A stretch of 64,000 nt of DNA, from the NCBI RefSeq assembly GCF_900099805.1, contig NZ_FNDR01000005.1, positions 124,001 to 188,000 on the forward strand. The letters are read 5' to 3'. Source of the stretch: Variovorax sp. OV700. Its GTDB lineage: Bacteria > Pseudomonadota > Gammaproteobacteria > Burkholderiales > Burkholderiaceae_C. The translations under genes were made by a program, and so were the position numbers. Positions 8,802 to 19,208 of the stretch are shown here, piece after piece (the first letter of the stretch is position 1; every line of letters starts with the position of its first letter). The notes beneath the pieces are model-generated. The model was given only the letters and a program-made list of their open reading frames with translations, had not been told where the DNA came from and searched no databases.

Positions 8802-9874
8802 TGCAATTGACTCTGGAGCGCGTCACCAAGAAGGTCGGCGCGCAAACCTGGCTCTACGAGCAGAGCATTGCGCCCAGGAGCGGTGCGGTCACCGTGCTGC
8901 TGGGCGCCACCCAGGCCGGCAAGACCAGCCTGATGCGCCTGATGGCTGGGCTGGACACGCCCAGCACGGGCAAGGTGCTGGTCGACGGCAAGGACGTGAC
9001 CGGCATGCCGGTGCGCGAGCGCAACGTGGCCATGGTGTACCAGCAGTTCATCAACTATCCGTCGCTCAAGGTGGCCGACAACATCGCCTCGCCGCTCAAG
9101 CTGCGCGGCGAGAAGAACATCGATGCGCGCGTGAAGGCGCTGGCCGACAAGCTGCACATCGGCATGTTTCTCGACCGCCTGCCCGCCGAGCTGTCGGGCG
9201 GGCAGCAGCAGCGCGTGGCACTGGCGCGCGCGCTGGCCAAGAACGCGCCGCTGATGCTACTCGACGAGCCGCTGGTAAACCTCGACTACAAGCTTCGCGA
9301 AGGCCTGCGCGAAGAACTCACGCAGCTGTTCGCCACCGGCGATTCGACAGTGATCTACGCCACCACCGAACCCGGCGAGGCGCTGCTGCTCGGCGGCTAC
9401 ACGGCCGTGATGGATGCTGGCGAACTGCTGCAGTACGGCCCCACCGCCGAAGTGTTCCATGCGCCGCAATCGCTGCGCGTTGCGCGCGCATTCAGCGATC
9501 CGCCAATGAACCTGCTGCCCGGCACGGCCACTGCGGGCCGCGTGCAACTGGCCGGCGGCCCGGCACTGGCACTGGCCGTGCCCGAAAACATTTCGGGTGC
9601 GGTCACGGTCGGCCTGCGCGCAAGCGCATTGAACGTCGGGGCGGGGGAGGGCGACATCGCCATGCCCGGCAAGGTGGAGCTGGCCGAAATCTCGGGCTCC
9701 GACACCTTCGTGCACGTGGACACGGCGGTCGGCGAACTGGTGGCGCAGCTCACCGGGGTGCACCGTTTCGAATTGGGCACGCCGATCACGCTGTACTTCA
9801 GCGCGTCGCAAGCCTATGTGTTCGATGCCGGCGAAAGGCTGGCGCTCGCGCCGGCATGGCGCAAAGGAAACTAG
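8801..9874 (+). CDS. glpS: Glycerol ABC transporter ATPase GlpS (H-loop His missing)
   Basis: 357 aa ATPase of the GlpSTPQV glycerol importer known from Rhizobium leguminosarum. Walker A is GATQAGKT (35-42), the signature LSGGQQQR is at 131-138, and Walker B is LMLLDEP (D155, E156). The switch position normally occupied by the H-loop His reads YATTEPGEA, with Thr189 in place of His. A C-terminal regulatory (TOBE-type) region follows from about 235. The partner ATPase GlpT keeps the His but has lost its signature, so the two appear to form one working and one degenerate site. ATG 8801 overlaps the glpD stop. Confidence 0.88.
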   Translation: MQLTLERVTKKVGAQTWLYEQSIAPRSGAVTVLLGATQAGKTSLMRLMAGLDTPSTGKVLVDGKDVTGMPVRERNVAMVYQQFINYPSLKVADNIASPLKLRGEKNIDARVKALADKLHIGMFLDRLPAELSGGQQQRVALARALAKNAPLMLLDEPLVNLDYKLREGLREELTQLFATGDSTVIYATTEPGEALLLGGYTAVMDAGELLQYGPTAEVFHAPQSLRVARAFSDPPMNLLPGTATAGRVQLAGGPALALAVPENISGAVTVGLRASALNVGAGEGDIAMPGKVELAEISGSDTFVHVDTAVGELVAQLTGVHRFELGTPITLYFSASQAYVFDAGERLALAPAWRKGN

Positions 9875-9884
9875 GACCCTCGCT

Positions 9885-10955
9885 ATGGCACGCATCGATC
9901 TCGACCTGGCTCACGCCTACCGCCCCAACCCGACGCAGGACAGCGACTATGCGCTGCTGCCGCTCAAGATGAGCTTTCGCGACGGCGGCGCCTACGCCTT
10001 GCTCGGCCCCTCGGGCTGCGGCAAGACCACCATGCTCAACATCATCTCCGGCTTGCTCGTGCCTTCGCAGGGCACGGTGACGTTCGACGGCCGCGACATG
10101 ACCCGCGCCACGCCGCAGGAGCGCAACATCGCACAGGTGTTCCAGTTTCCGGTGATCTACGACACCATGACGGTGGCCGAGAACCTCGCGTTCCCGCTTC
10201 GCAACCGCAAGGTGCCAGAGGACCAGATCAAGAAGCGCGTGGGCGAGATCGCCGAGATGCTCGACATGAGCGGCCAGCTCAACCACCGCGCGGCGGGCCT
10301 CGCGGCCGATGCCAAGCAGAAGATTTCGCTCGGCCGCGGGCTGGTGCGCAGCGACGTGTCGGCCGTGCTGTTCGACGAGCCGCTGACGGTGATCGACCCG
10401 CACCTCAAGTGGCAGCTGCGCCGCAAGCTCAAGCAGATTCACCGCGAACTCAAGCTCACGCTGATCTACGTCACGCACGACCAGATCGAAGCACTCACCT
10501 TCGCCGAAGAGGTGGTGGTGATGACACGCGGCAAGGCCGTGCAAGTGGGCAGTGCCGAGGCGCTATTCGAGCGTCCCGCGCATACCTTCGTCGGCCACTT
10601 CATCGGCTCGCCGGGCATGAACTTTCTTTCGGCGAACAGCGCGCATGGCGCGCTCGAAGTGGCGGGCACGCCGCTCGTGCCCACGCGCGAGCTGCCGCTG
10701 GGCGCGCTCAAGATCGGCATCCGGCCGGAGTATCTGCGCCTTTCGAACGCGGGCGCCGCCGGTGCCGTGCCCGCCGTGGTGAAGCAGGTGCAGGACGTCG
10801 GCACGCATGCCATGTTGAGCGCGCAAGTCGATGGCAGCGTGATCAAGGTGCGGCTGCATTCGGACGACGAGCCGCCGGCGGTGGGCAACACCGTGTGGTT
10901 GCGGGTGCTCGACAGTCACACCTGCTATTACAAGGACGAGGAGCTGGTGGCATGA
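9885..10955 (+). CDS. glpT: Glycerol ABC transporter ATPase GlpT (degenerate signature)
   Basis: 356 aa, second ATPase of the glycerol importer. Walker A GPSGCGKT (41-48), Walker B VLFDEP (D164, E165) and the H-loop YVTHDQIEA (His198) are intact. The ABC signature expected near 139-145 reads LAADAKQ instead of LSGGQ. With GlpS this gives an asymmetric heterodimer. The C-terminal domain contains IGIRPEYLRLS, typical of the MalK-type regulatory fold. The start 9885 lies 10 bp after the glpS stop. An ATG overlaps its own stop (10952), but the frame that follows has no family likeness and runs through repeats. Confidence 0.88.
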   Translation: MARIDLDLAHAYRPNPTQDSDYALLPLKMSFRDGGAYALLGPSGCGKTTMLNIISGLLVPSQGTVTFDGRDMTRATPQERNIAQVFQFPVIYDTMTVAENLAFPLRNRKVPEDQIKKRVGEIAEMLDMSGQLNHRAAGLAADAKQKISLGRGLVRSDVSAVLFDEPLTVIDPHLKWQLRRKLKQIHRELKLTLIYVTHDQIEALTFAEEVVVMTRGKAVQVGSAEALFERPAHTFVGHFIGSPGMNFLSANSAHGALEVAGTPLVPTRELPLGALKIGIRPEYLRLSNAGAAGAVPAVVKQVQDVGTHAMLSAQVDGSVIKVRLHSDDEPPAVGNTVWLRVLDSHTCYYKDEELVA

Positions 10956-10992
10956 ACGTCTCGATTGCAAACCGCTCCGTGCCTTTGTCTTT

Positions 10993-11080
10993 CTCCCTCC
11001 CCTTCCGGGGGAGGGCCGGGGTGGGGGCAAGCGGCGCATCCATTGCGCGCTCTGCCCGCCCCCATCCCAACCTCGGTGCA
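10993..11080. repeat. REP-like intergenic repeat, copy A
   Basis: In the 220-bp glpT-glpP spacer. It opens with CTCCCTCCCCTTCCGGGGGA, a hairpin-forming GC-rich palindrome, then GGCAAGCGGCG, and ends near CCCCCATCCCAACCTCGG. The same order of blocks recurs at 12959-13055 in the glpQ-DUF2160 spacer. Such units are common intergenic repeats in related genomes and can fold in mRNA. Confidence 0.7.
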
Positions 11081-11103
11081 GGCAGCCAGAGGCTGCCGCT
11101 CTT

Positions 11104-11166
11104 CGGGCTGTCCAGTTCCGCGCAGGCGGAACTAAAGCCGCAGCCCTCAGCCCCAGAGGGGGAAGG
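11104..11166. repeat. Second intergenic repeat type in the glpT-glpP spacer
   Basis: GC-rich sequence with self-complementary pieces: GTTCCGC and GCGGAAC flank AGG at about 11114-11131, and the segment ends in CCCCAGAGGGGGAAGG. It resembles dispersed intergenic units of Comamonadaceae, recalled from general knowledge and not checked. Its end supplies the GGAAGGAG ribosome site of glpP. Confidence 0.5.
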
Positions 11167-11175
11167 AGCAACACC

Positions 11176-12066
<891 letters not shown>

Positions 12067-12073
12067 ATCCGTC

Positions 12074-12134
12074 GCCGAGCCGCCTCAAGGCGGATGCTCC
12101 CCCTCGGGGGGACGGCGCACAGCGCCAAGGGGGT
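12074..12134. repeat. Hairpin-rich intergenic repeat between glpP and glpQ
   Basis: Three adjacent short palindromes: CCGCC/GGCGG around TCAA, CCCCC/GGGGG around TC, and GGCGC/GCGCC around ACA. They fill the 72-bp spacer and end in AAGGGGGT, which serves as the glpQ ribosome site. An intergenic unit of this shape is common in Comamonadaceae (general knowledge). Confidence 0.55.
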
Positions 12135-12138
12135 CAAC

Positions 12139-12951
12139 ATGTCTGAAAAGCGGTTCCACAAGCGCAGCATCTTCCTGGCGCTGTACATCCTGTTCGCGCT
12201 GTTGCCCATCTATTGGATGGTCAACATGAGCTTCAAGACGAACGAGGAGATCGTCTCGAGCTTCTCGTTCTTCCCCCACGAGCTCACCTGGGCCAACTAC
12301 GCGCGCATCTTCACCGACGAGTCGTGGTACTCGGGCTACATCAACAGCCTGATCTACGTGGCGATCAACACGGTGATCTCGCTCACCGTGGCTCTGCCGG
12401 CGGCCTATGCGTTCTCGCGCTATTCGTTCCTGGGCGACAAGCACGTGTTCTTCTGGCTCTTAACCAACCGGATGACGCCGCCCGCGGTGTTTTTGCTGCC
12501 GTTCTTCCAGCTGTACAGCACCGTGGGCCTGATGGACACGCATCTGGGCGTGGCGCTGGCACACCTTTTGTTCAACGTGCCGCTGGCGGTGTGGATTCTC
12601 GAAGGCTTCATGAGCGGCATTCCGCGCGAGATCGACGAGACGGCGTACATCGACGGCTATTCGTTCCCGCGCTTCTTCGTGCGGATTTTCCTGCCGCTCA
12701 TCAAGGCCGGCGTGGGCGTGGCGGCGTTCTTCTGCTTCATGTTCAGCTGGGTCGAGCTGCTGCTGGCCCGTACGCTGACCAGCGTGAACGCGAAGCCCAT
12801 CGTGGCGACCATGACGCGCACGGTGAGCGCCTCGGGCATGGATTGGGCCACGCTGGCCGCGGCGGGCGTGCTCACCATCGTGCCGGGCGCGATCGTGATC
12901 TGGTTCGTGCGGCACTACATCGCAAAAGGCTTTGCGATGGGGCGGGTGTAG
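12139..12951 (+). CDS. glpQ: Glycerol ABC transporter permease GlpQ
   Basis: 270 aa MalG-type permease with six predicted membrane segments. The coupling loop reads IDETAYIDGYSFPRFFVRIF. ATG 12139 (MSEKRFHKRS) is chosen because it follows AAGGGGG at a good distance and gives the usual short cytoplasmic N-terminus; an upstream in-frame ATG at 12094 lies inside the repeat and is unlikely. Partner of GlpP in the glycerol importer. Not to be confused with the glycerophosphodiesterase also called GlpQ. Confidence 0.92.
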   Translation: MSEKRFHKRSIFLALYILFALLPIYWMVNMSFKTNEEIVSSFSFFPHELTWANYARIFTDESWYSGYINSLIYVAINTVISLTVALPAAYAFSRYSFLGDKHVFFWLLTNRMTPPAVFLLPFFQLYSTVGLMDTHLGVALAHLLFNVPLAVWILEGFMSGIPREIDETAYIDGYSFPRFFVRIFLPLIKAGVGVAAFFCFMFSWVELLLARTLTSVNAKPIVATMTRTVSASGMDWATLAAAGVLTIVPGAIVIWFVRHYIAKGFAMGRV

Positions 12952-12958
12952 GTATTGG

Positions 12959-13055
12959 CTCCCTCTCCTTCCGGGAGAGGGCAGGGGTGAGGGCAAGCGG
13001 CGTTTCCATCGAGCGCCGATGCCCCCATCCCAACCTTCCCCCGGGAGGGGAAGGG
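12959..13055. repeat. REP-like intergenic repeat, copy B
   Basis: Second copy of the unit at 10993-11080. It begins CTCCCTCTCCTTCCGGGAGA, continues GGGCAAGCGGCG, and closes with CCCCCATCCCAACCTTCC and a CCCCGGGAGGGG-type palindrome. It occupies most of the 129-bp glpQ-DUF2160 spacer. The two copies differ mainly in their centres. Confidence 0.7.
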
Positions 13056-13080
13056 GCAAGAAAAGAAAAGGAGTTGAGAA

Positions 13081-13389
13081 ATGTTCGATTGGATGGTCTG
13101 GACCACCCCCGTGGCGGTTTTCTTCACCTGCATCGCGCTCATGCTGGTCGGCATGACGGTGTGGGAGTTCAAGTCGCCCACCACGATGCGGCGCGGCTGG
13201 CTGCCCATTGCCACGACGCGCGGCGATCGGCTTTTCATCGGGCTGCTTTCGGCGGCCTATTTCAACCTGGTCTTCATCGGCCTGGCCGGCAAGTTCCAGG
13301 AATGGCTGGGCCTGCAGGCCGAGCCCTCGATCTGGATCAGCTTCGTGCTGTCGATGTTTCTCCTGGCGCTGGTAATGCGCAAGGGCTAG
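13081..13389 (+). CDS. glpU: DUF2160 small membrane protein of the glycerol transporter operon
   Basis: 102 aa with about three hydrophobic segments (residues 3-25, 50-68 and 80-98). The same small membrane protein sits at this place in rhizobial glycerol operons, between the permease and the binding-protein gene. Its job is unknown; a role in assembling or tuning the importer is inferred from position only. AAGGAG precedes ATG 13081. Length and topology match the DUF2160 family. Confidence 0.82.
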   Translation: MFDWMVWTTPVAVFFTCIALMLVGMTVWEFKSPTTMRRGWLPIATTRGDRLFIGLLSAAYFNLVFIGLAGKFQEWLGLQAEPSIWISFVLSMFLLALVMRKG

Positions 13390-13486
13390 CGCCACAAAGA
13401 TTCGTTTTCAGACGCGACCGGCTCTCTGCCTCCCCGGAGCCGCGATCGAAAGAACCGGGGAAGCTTTCAACCGAGGAGACAGACTC

Positions 13487-15217
<1,731 letters not shown>

Positions 15218-15248
15218 CCGCCTGCGTTTCTTGCAGAACAGCCGATGA

Positions 15249-15279
15249 GGGCCGCGCCGAAGGGTGCGGCCTTTTTTTT
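15249..15279 (+). terminator. Rho-independent terminator after glpV
   Basis: GGCCGC at 15250-15255 and GCGGCC at 15266-15271 form the stem around a 10-base loop, followed by eight T (15272-15279). It closes the glp operon and separates it from the lipid-like cluster. Confidence 0.9.
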
Positions 15280-15378
15280 CGTCCCCATCCGTGGGGTCGG
15301 CGCGACGGCATGACCAATGGCAGATGCGCCAGTGCGACGCTTGGCTTACATTCGACGGCCCCCGCTCAGCCCCAGCAA

Positions 15379-16359
15379 GTGACCTCAAGCATTTCCATCC
15401 CCGCCGCGCGCCCCAAACGTGTCCTGGTGATTCACTATTCGCAGACCGGCCAGCTCGGCAGTGTTGCCGACCAGATCGTTGCGCCGCTCCGGGCCGATCC
15501 GCAGATCTCGGTGCACGTCGAAACGCTGCGCCCGCAGGCGGATTTTCCGTTTCCCTGGCCGTTCCTGACCTTCTTCGACGCTTTTCCGGAATCGGCCCAC
15601 CTGAAGCCGGCTCCGCTCGCGCCCCTCTCACTCACCGGTGACGAAGACTTCGATCTCGTCATCCTGCCGTACCAGATCTGGTTCCTGGCGCCGTCGCAGC
15701 CGATTACCGCCTTTCTCAAGCATCCGCTGGCAAGCCGCCTGCTCCGGGGCAAGCCCGTCGTCACGGTCATCGCCTGCCGCAACATGTGGCTGCTGGCGCA
15801 CGAGAAGCTCAAGGGACTGCTCGATGCCGTGGGCGCGCGCCTGGTCGACAACGTGGTGCTGACCGACCCCGGCCCGACGCTGGCCACTTTCTTCACCACG
15901 CCGGCCTGGCTCATCTGGGGTCGCAAGCGCGGGTTCTGGGGCATGCCCGACGCCGGCCTCAGCGCCGAACAGGTCCAGGGCGCGGGCCGCTTCGGCCGCG
16001 CGCTGCGCGAGGCGCTGCACAAGGACCTCGAGCGCGGATCGCAGCCGCTGCTCGCGGGCCTGGGTGCGGTGCGGGCCGATGCCCGGCTCCTGATCAGCGA
16101 AAAAGCCGGCACGCGAAGCTTTTTTCTTTGGGGAAAACTGATCATGGGAGCGGGGCGGCCCGGTGCATGGCAGCGCAAGCCGTTGCTGCTGCTCTACGTG
16201 GTCTTCCTCCTTGTGCTGATTGTCACGGTCGTGCCCGTGAGCTTGACGCTGCAGGCGCTGCTGCGGCCTTTGTTCAAGGGGTGGCTGACTAAAATGACGG
16301 CTCACTTCGAGCGCCCCTCGGGCTCGGCCACGGATCGTTCCCCCCTCTATGACGACTGA
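15379..16359 (+). CDS. DarA-like flavodoxin-fold protein (dialkylresorcinol aromatase-like)
   Basis: 326 aa from GTG 15379. Starts RPKRVLVIHYSQTGQL, a flavodoxin-type FMN loop, and has VVTVIACRNMWLLAHEKL. A single hydrophobic helix at about 268-292 suggests membrane attachment. Annotated relatives are called dialkylresorcinol condensing enzymes; in that pathway DarA aromatises the ring made by DarB. Its stop overlaps the DarB-like gene by 11 bp, matching the known pair. The start is uncertain: ATG 15310 is also in frame, and neither has a strong ribosome site. Actual substrate unknown. Confidence 0.75.
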   Translation: MTSSISIPAARPKRVLVIHYSQTGQLGSVADQIVAPLRADPQISVHVETLRPQADFPFPWPFLTFFDAFPESAHLKPAPLAPLSLTGDEDFDLVILPYQIWFLAPSQPITAFLKHPLASRLLRGKPVVTVIACRNMWLLAHEKLKGLLDAVGARLVDNVVLTDPGPTLATFFTTPAWLIWGRKRGFWGMPDAGLSAEQVQGAGRFGRALREALHKDLERGSQPLLAGLGAVRADARLLISEKAGTRSFFLWGKLIMGAGRPGAWQRKPLLLLYVVFLLVLIVTVVPVSLTLQALLRPLFKGWLTKMTAHFERPSGSATDRSPLYDD

Positions 16360-17482
16360 TGTCTTTCTGACCCGCACTGCCGCCTTTCTGCCCTTTTCCC
16401 CGGTCAGCAATGAAGACATCGAAGACGTTCTCGGTCGGATCGGAGGCAAGGCGTCGCGCGCACGTCGGCTGATTCTTCGCAGCAACGGCATCCAGTCGCG
16501 TCATTACGCCATCGACCGGAGCACGGGGCAGCTCGCCATGAACAATGCGCAGCTGACCGCTTCGGCCATCCGGGCACTGGGCGACATCGGGCCAGTGGAT
16601 TGCCTCGCCACCGGCACTTCGCTGCCGGACCAGCTCATGCCCAACCACGCGGTGATGGTGCATGGCGAGCTCGGCTGGCCGCGGCTCGAAGTGGTGGCTT
16701 GCGCGGGCATCTGTCTTGCGGGCACCACGGCGCTCAAGCATGCGTGGCTGTCGGTGCGCGCGGGCGATGCGCGCCGCGCGGTGGCCACCGGCTCCGAACT
16801 GGCCTCGGCCGTGATGCGCGGCTCCCGGTTCGAGGCCGAACTCGAACACAAGCTCGAAGCGCTGGAGGAGCGTCCCGAACTCGCCTTTGAAAAGGACTTC
16901 CTGCGCTGGATGCTGTCCGACGGCGCGGGCGCCGTGCTGCTCGAGCGCGAGCCCCGCGGCCCGCTGTCGCTGCGCGTGGAATGGATCGACCTGTCGTCCG
17001 CCGCGCACGAGCTGCCGGTGTGCATGTATGCGGGCGCCGACAAGAATGCCGAAGGTGGGCTGGACGGCTGGGCGCGCACCGCGCCGGAGGACTGGCAGCG
17101 AGAGTCGACTTTCGCCGTCAAGCAGGACGTGCGCCTGCTCAACGAGAACATCGTGCGCGCCACGCTGGGCGAGCCGCTGGCGGCCATCGTCGAGAAGCGC
17201 GGCTTGAAGGCGTCCGACGTCGACTGGTTCCTGCCGCACCTGTCGTCCAGCTATTTCGTCGAGCCCGTAAGTCGCTGCCTCGAATCGATGGGCTTCGCGA
17301 TTCCGCGCGAACGCTGGTTCAGCAACCTCGCGAGCAAGGGCAATACCGGATCGGCGTCGCCCTACATCATGCTCGACGAGTTGTTCCGTTCGGGCCGCAT
17401 CGAACCCGGCCACAAGCTGCTGATGTTCGTGCCCGAAAGCGGCCGCTTCTCGAGCGGCTTCATCTATATGGAAGCAGTCTAG
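16349..17482 (+). CDS. DarB-like ketosynthase III
   Basis: 377 aa. All three catalytic positions of KAS III enzymes are visible: Cys118 in VVACAGICLAG, His297 in FLPHLSS, and Asn332 in SKGNTGSAS. DarB enzymes condense two beta-ketoacyl units to a cyclohexanedione, later aromatised by DarA; overlap with the DarA-like gene supports such a role here. ATG 16349 lies inside the end of the upstream gene. No ketoreductase, dehydratase or acyl-ligase gene is nearby, so precursors would come from fatty-acid metabolism or the cluster's own ACP. Confidence 0.85.
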   Translation: MTTDVFLTRTAAFLPFSPVSNEDIEDVLGRIGGKASRARRLILRSNGIQSRHYAIDRSTGQLAMNNAQLTASAIRALGDIGPVDCLATGTSLPDQLMPNHAVMVHGELGWPRLEVVACAGICLAGTTALKHAWLSVRAGDARRAVATGSELASAVMRGSRFEAELEHKLEALEERPELAFEKDFLRWMLSDGAGAVLLEREPRGPLSLRVEWIDLSSAAHELPVCMYAGADKNAEGGLDGWARTAPEDWQRESTFAVKQDVRLLNENIVRATLGEPLAAIVEKRGLKASDVDWFLPHLSSSYFVEPVSRCLESMGFAIPRERWFSNLASKGNTGSASPYIMLDELFRSGRIEPGHKLLMFVPESGRFSSGFIYMEAV

Positions 17483-17484
17483 CC

Positions 17485-17883
17485 ATGGATCTTGACGCCG
17501 TTCCCCAAGAAGGCAACGCCACCCTCGATGGCCACGCCAAGCTCATGTACGCGCGCGACGCGCAAGGCCGGGTCGTGACCACCCGGTCGCGCGGCTGGGA
17601 GGCGGAAGAAATCGTCACCAGCCATGCGGTCGACGTGCTCATCGTGCAGGCGCAGGCGGCCAAGGAGCGCGTGGCCCAGGGGCTCGCGTCGCCGCTCGAA
17701 TACTGGATGTACGAACGCCGCATGGACGTGGCGCTGCTCTCGCAGACCAGCGGCTTCTGGCAATGGCGCGTGCGGCGTCACCTGCAGCCCAAGCACTTCG
17801 CAGCGCTGTCGCAAAAGCACATGGCGCGCTATTCGGAGGCGCTGGGCCTGCCCGTTTCCACCTTGCAAGGCCTGCCGTCGTGA
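17485..17883 (+). CDS. Hypothetical protein in the lipid-like cluster
   Basis: 132 aa, not recognised. Soluble, helical, with many Trp/Tyr/Arg residues in the middle (EYWMYERRMDV, FWQWRVRRHL); no signal peptide or membrane helix. It begins 2 bp after the DarB-like gene and its stop overlaps the BtrH-like start (GTGA), so it is translated as part of the same unit. A partner or acceptor-binding role is possible but nothing in the sequence proves it. Confidence 0.7.
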   Translation: MDLDAVPQEGNATLDGHAKLMYARDAQGRVVTTRSRGWEAEEIVTSHAVDVLIVQAQAAKERVAQGLASPLEYWMYERRMDVALLSQTSGFWQWRVRRHLQPKHFAALSQKHMARYSEALGLPVSTLQGLPS

Positions 17884-18860
17884 ACTTCGAACACCAGCAA
17901 GCGGCGCATTGCGAAAGCGGCGTCATCTCGAACCTGATGCGCCACCACGGGGTGCCCATGACAGAGAGCATGGCGCTCGGTCTGTCGTCGGCGCTGTCGT
18001 TCGCGTACCTGCCGTTCATCAAGCTGTCGGGCCTGCCGCTCATCTCGTACCGCATGCCGCCCAAGGCCATCATCAAAGGCTTGCTGGCGCCCATGGCCGC
18101 GCGCTTCCGCTTCGAGACCTTCCGCAGCCCAGAGGCCGGTGCCCAGCGTCTCGACGCGCTGCTGGCGGGCGGGCAGATTGTGGGGCTGCAGACCTCGGTC
18201 TACTGGCTGCCTTACTTTCCGCCCAACATGCGCTTTCACTTCAATGCGCACAACCTGCTGGTCTACGGCAAGGACGGCGACGACTACCTGATCAGCGATC
18301 CGGTGTTCGAAGAGCCGGTGCGCTGCGCCAGCGCCGACCTTTCGCGTGCGCGCTTCGCCAAGGGCGTGCTCGCGCCCAAGGGCCTCATGTACTACCCGCA
18401 GTCGATCGAGCGCAAGACGGTCGACGCGGCATCGGTGACAAAGGCCATCCGCAAGACCGTGCGAAACATGCTCGCGCCCGTTCCCATCGTCGGCGTGCGT
18501 GGCATGCGCACGCTGGCCAAGCGCATGCAGAAGCTGTCGCCGGCCGATCCACGCAGCGTCGATTTCATCGGCCACGTGGTGCGCATGCAGGAAGAAATCG
18601 GCACGGGTGGGGCGGGTTTCCGTTTCATCTATGCGGGCTTCCTGCAGGAGGCGGCGCAGTTGCTCGACAAACCGCAGCTGCAGCAGATGTCCGAACGGCT
18701 CATCGCCATCGGCGACGGCTGGCGCGCCTTTGCACTCAAGGCAGCGCGCATGGTGAAGGGGCGCGAGCCGGTCGATCCGGCGGCGCTGGCCGAGCGTCTG
18801 CGTGAGCAGGCGCAGCAGGAGGAAACGTTCTTTCGCGACCTGAAGGCTGCTGTTGCTTGA
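17880..18860 (+). CDS. BtrH N-terminal domain protein, putative acyltransferase
   Basis: 326 aa from a GTG overlapping the previous stop. The cysteine-protease-like BtrH N-terminal domain shows Cys11 in AAHCESGVISN, His124 in FNAHNLLVYG and Asp140 in LISDP, a plausible Cys-His-Asp set. BtrH itself moves an acyl group from a carrier protein to an amine in butirosin synthesis. Here the cluster has its own carrier protein, so this enzyme may release or transfer the finished chain. The C-terminal half (about 190-326) is helical. The MITE-like element lies directly downstream. Confidence 0.8.
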   Translation: MNFEHQQAAHCESGVISNLMRHHGVPMTESMALGLSSALSFAYLPFIKLSGLPLISYRMPPKAIIKGLLAPMAARFRFETFRSPEAGAQRLDALLAGGQIVGLQTSVYWLPYFPPNMRFHFNAHNLLVYGKDGDDYLISDPVFEEPVRCASADLSRARFAKGVLAPKGLMYYPQSIERKTVDAASVTKAIRKTVRNMLAPVPIVGVRGMRTLAKRMQKLSPADPRSVDFIGHVVRMQEEIGTGGAGFRFIYAGFLQEAAQLLDKPQLQQMSERLIAIGDGWRAFALKAARMVKGREPVDPAALAERLREQAQQEETFFRDLKAAVA

Positions 18861-18907
18861 GATGACGCCTTGTTCTTCTGTTCGTTATGCCGTCTTTGAT
18901 GGGCGCT

Positions 18908-19195
18908 GTTCAGGGCGCTGCTGTTCAGGGCGCGTGCACAGGCCACCGGGTACTCCCCTCCGCGAATGTCCCCCGGCTTCGCCTCCTCCTTTATTTCGCT
19001 GCGGGGAGCACCCGGCGCCCTGCGCCCACTGGGCGCTGCTGTGGTGCTGGCTGATCAACGACCGCTCTGAACAACGATCCCGTCGATGGGGTGCCTTGGG
19101 CAGCGAAATAAAGGAGGAGGCCGCAGGCCGGGGGACATTCGCGGAGAAAGGTACCCCGTCGGCGGGAGCGCGCCCCGAACAACAGCGCCCCGAAC
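18908..19195. repeat. MITE-like inverted-repeat element, copy 2
   Basis: Occupies most of the 348-bp gap between the BtrH-like gene and the ABC ATPase gene. The core 18924-19179 equals copy 1 (5944-6199) without gaps; the right arm 19101-19170 is identical in both. Outside the core the ends carry an extra inverted pair (GTTCAGGGCGCTGCTG at 18908 against GCGCCCCGAAC at 19185-19195). It is in the same orientation as copy 1. The element ends only 13 bp before the ATPase start, so any promoter or ribosome site of that gene lies in or beside it. The remaining bases (18861-18907) show nothing. Confidence 0.85.
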
Positions 19196-19208
19196 GAGCG
19201 ATACGCCG

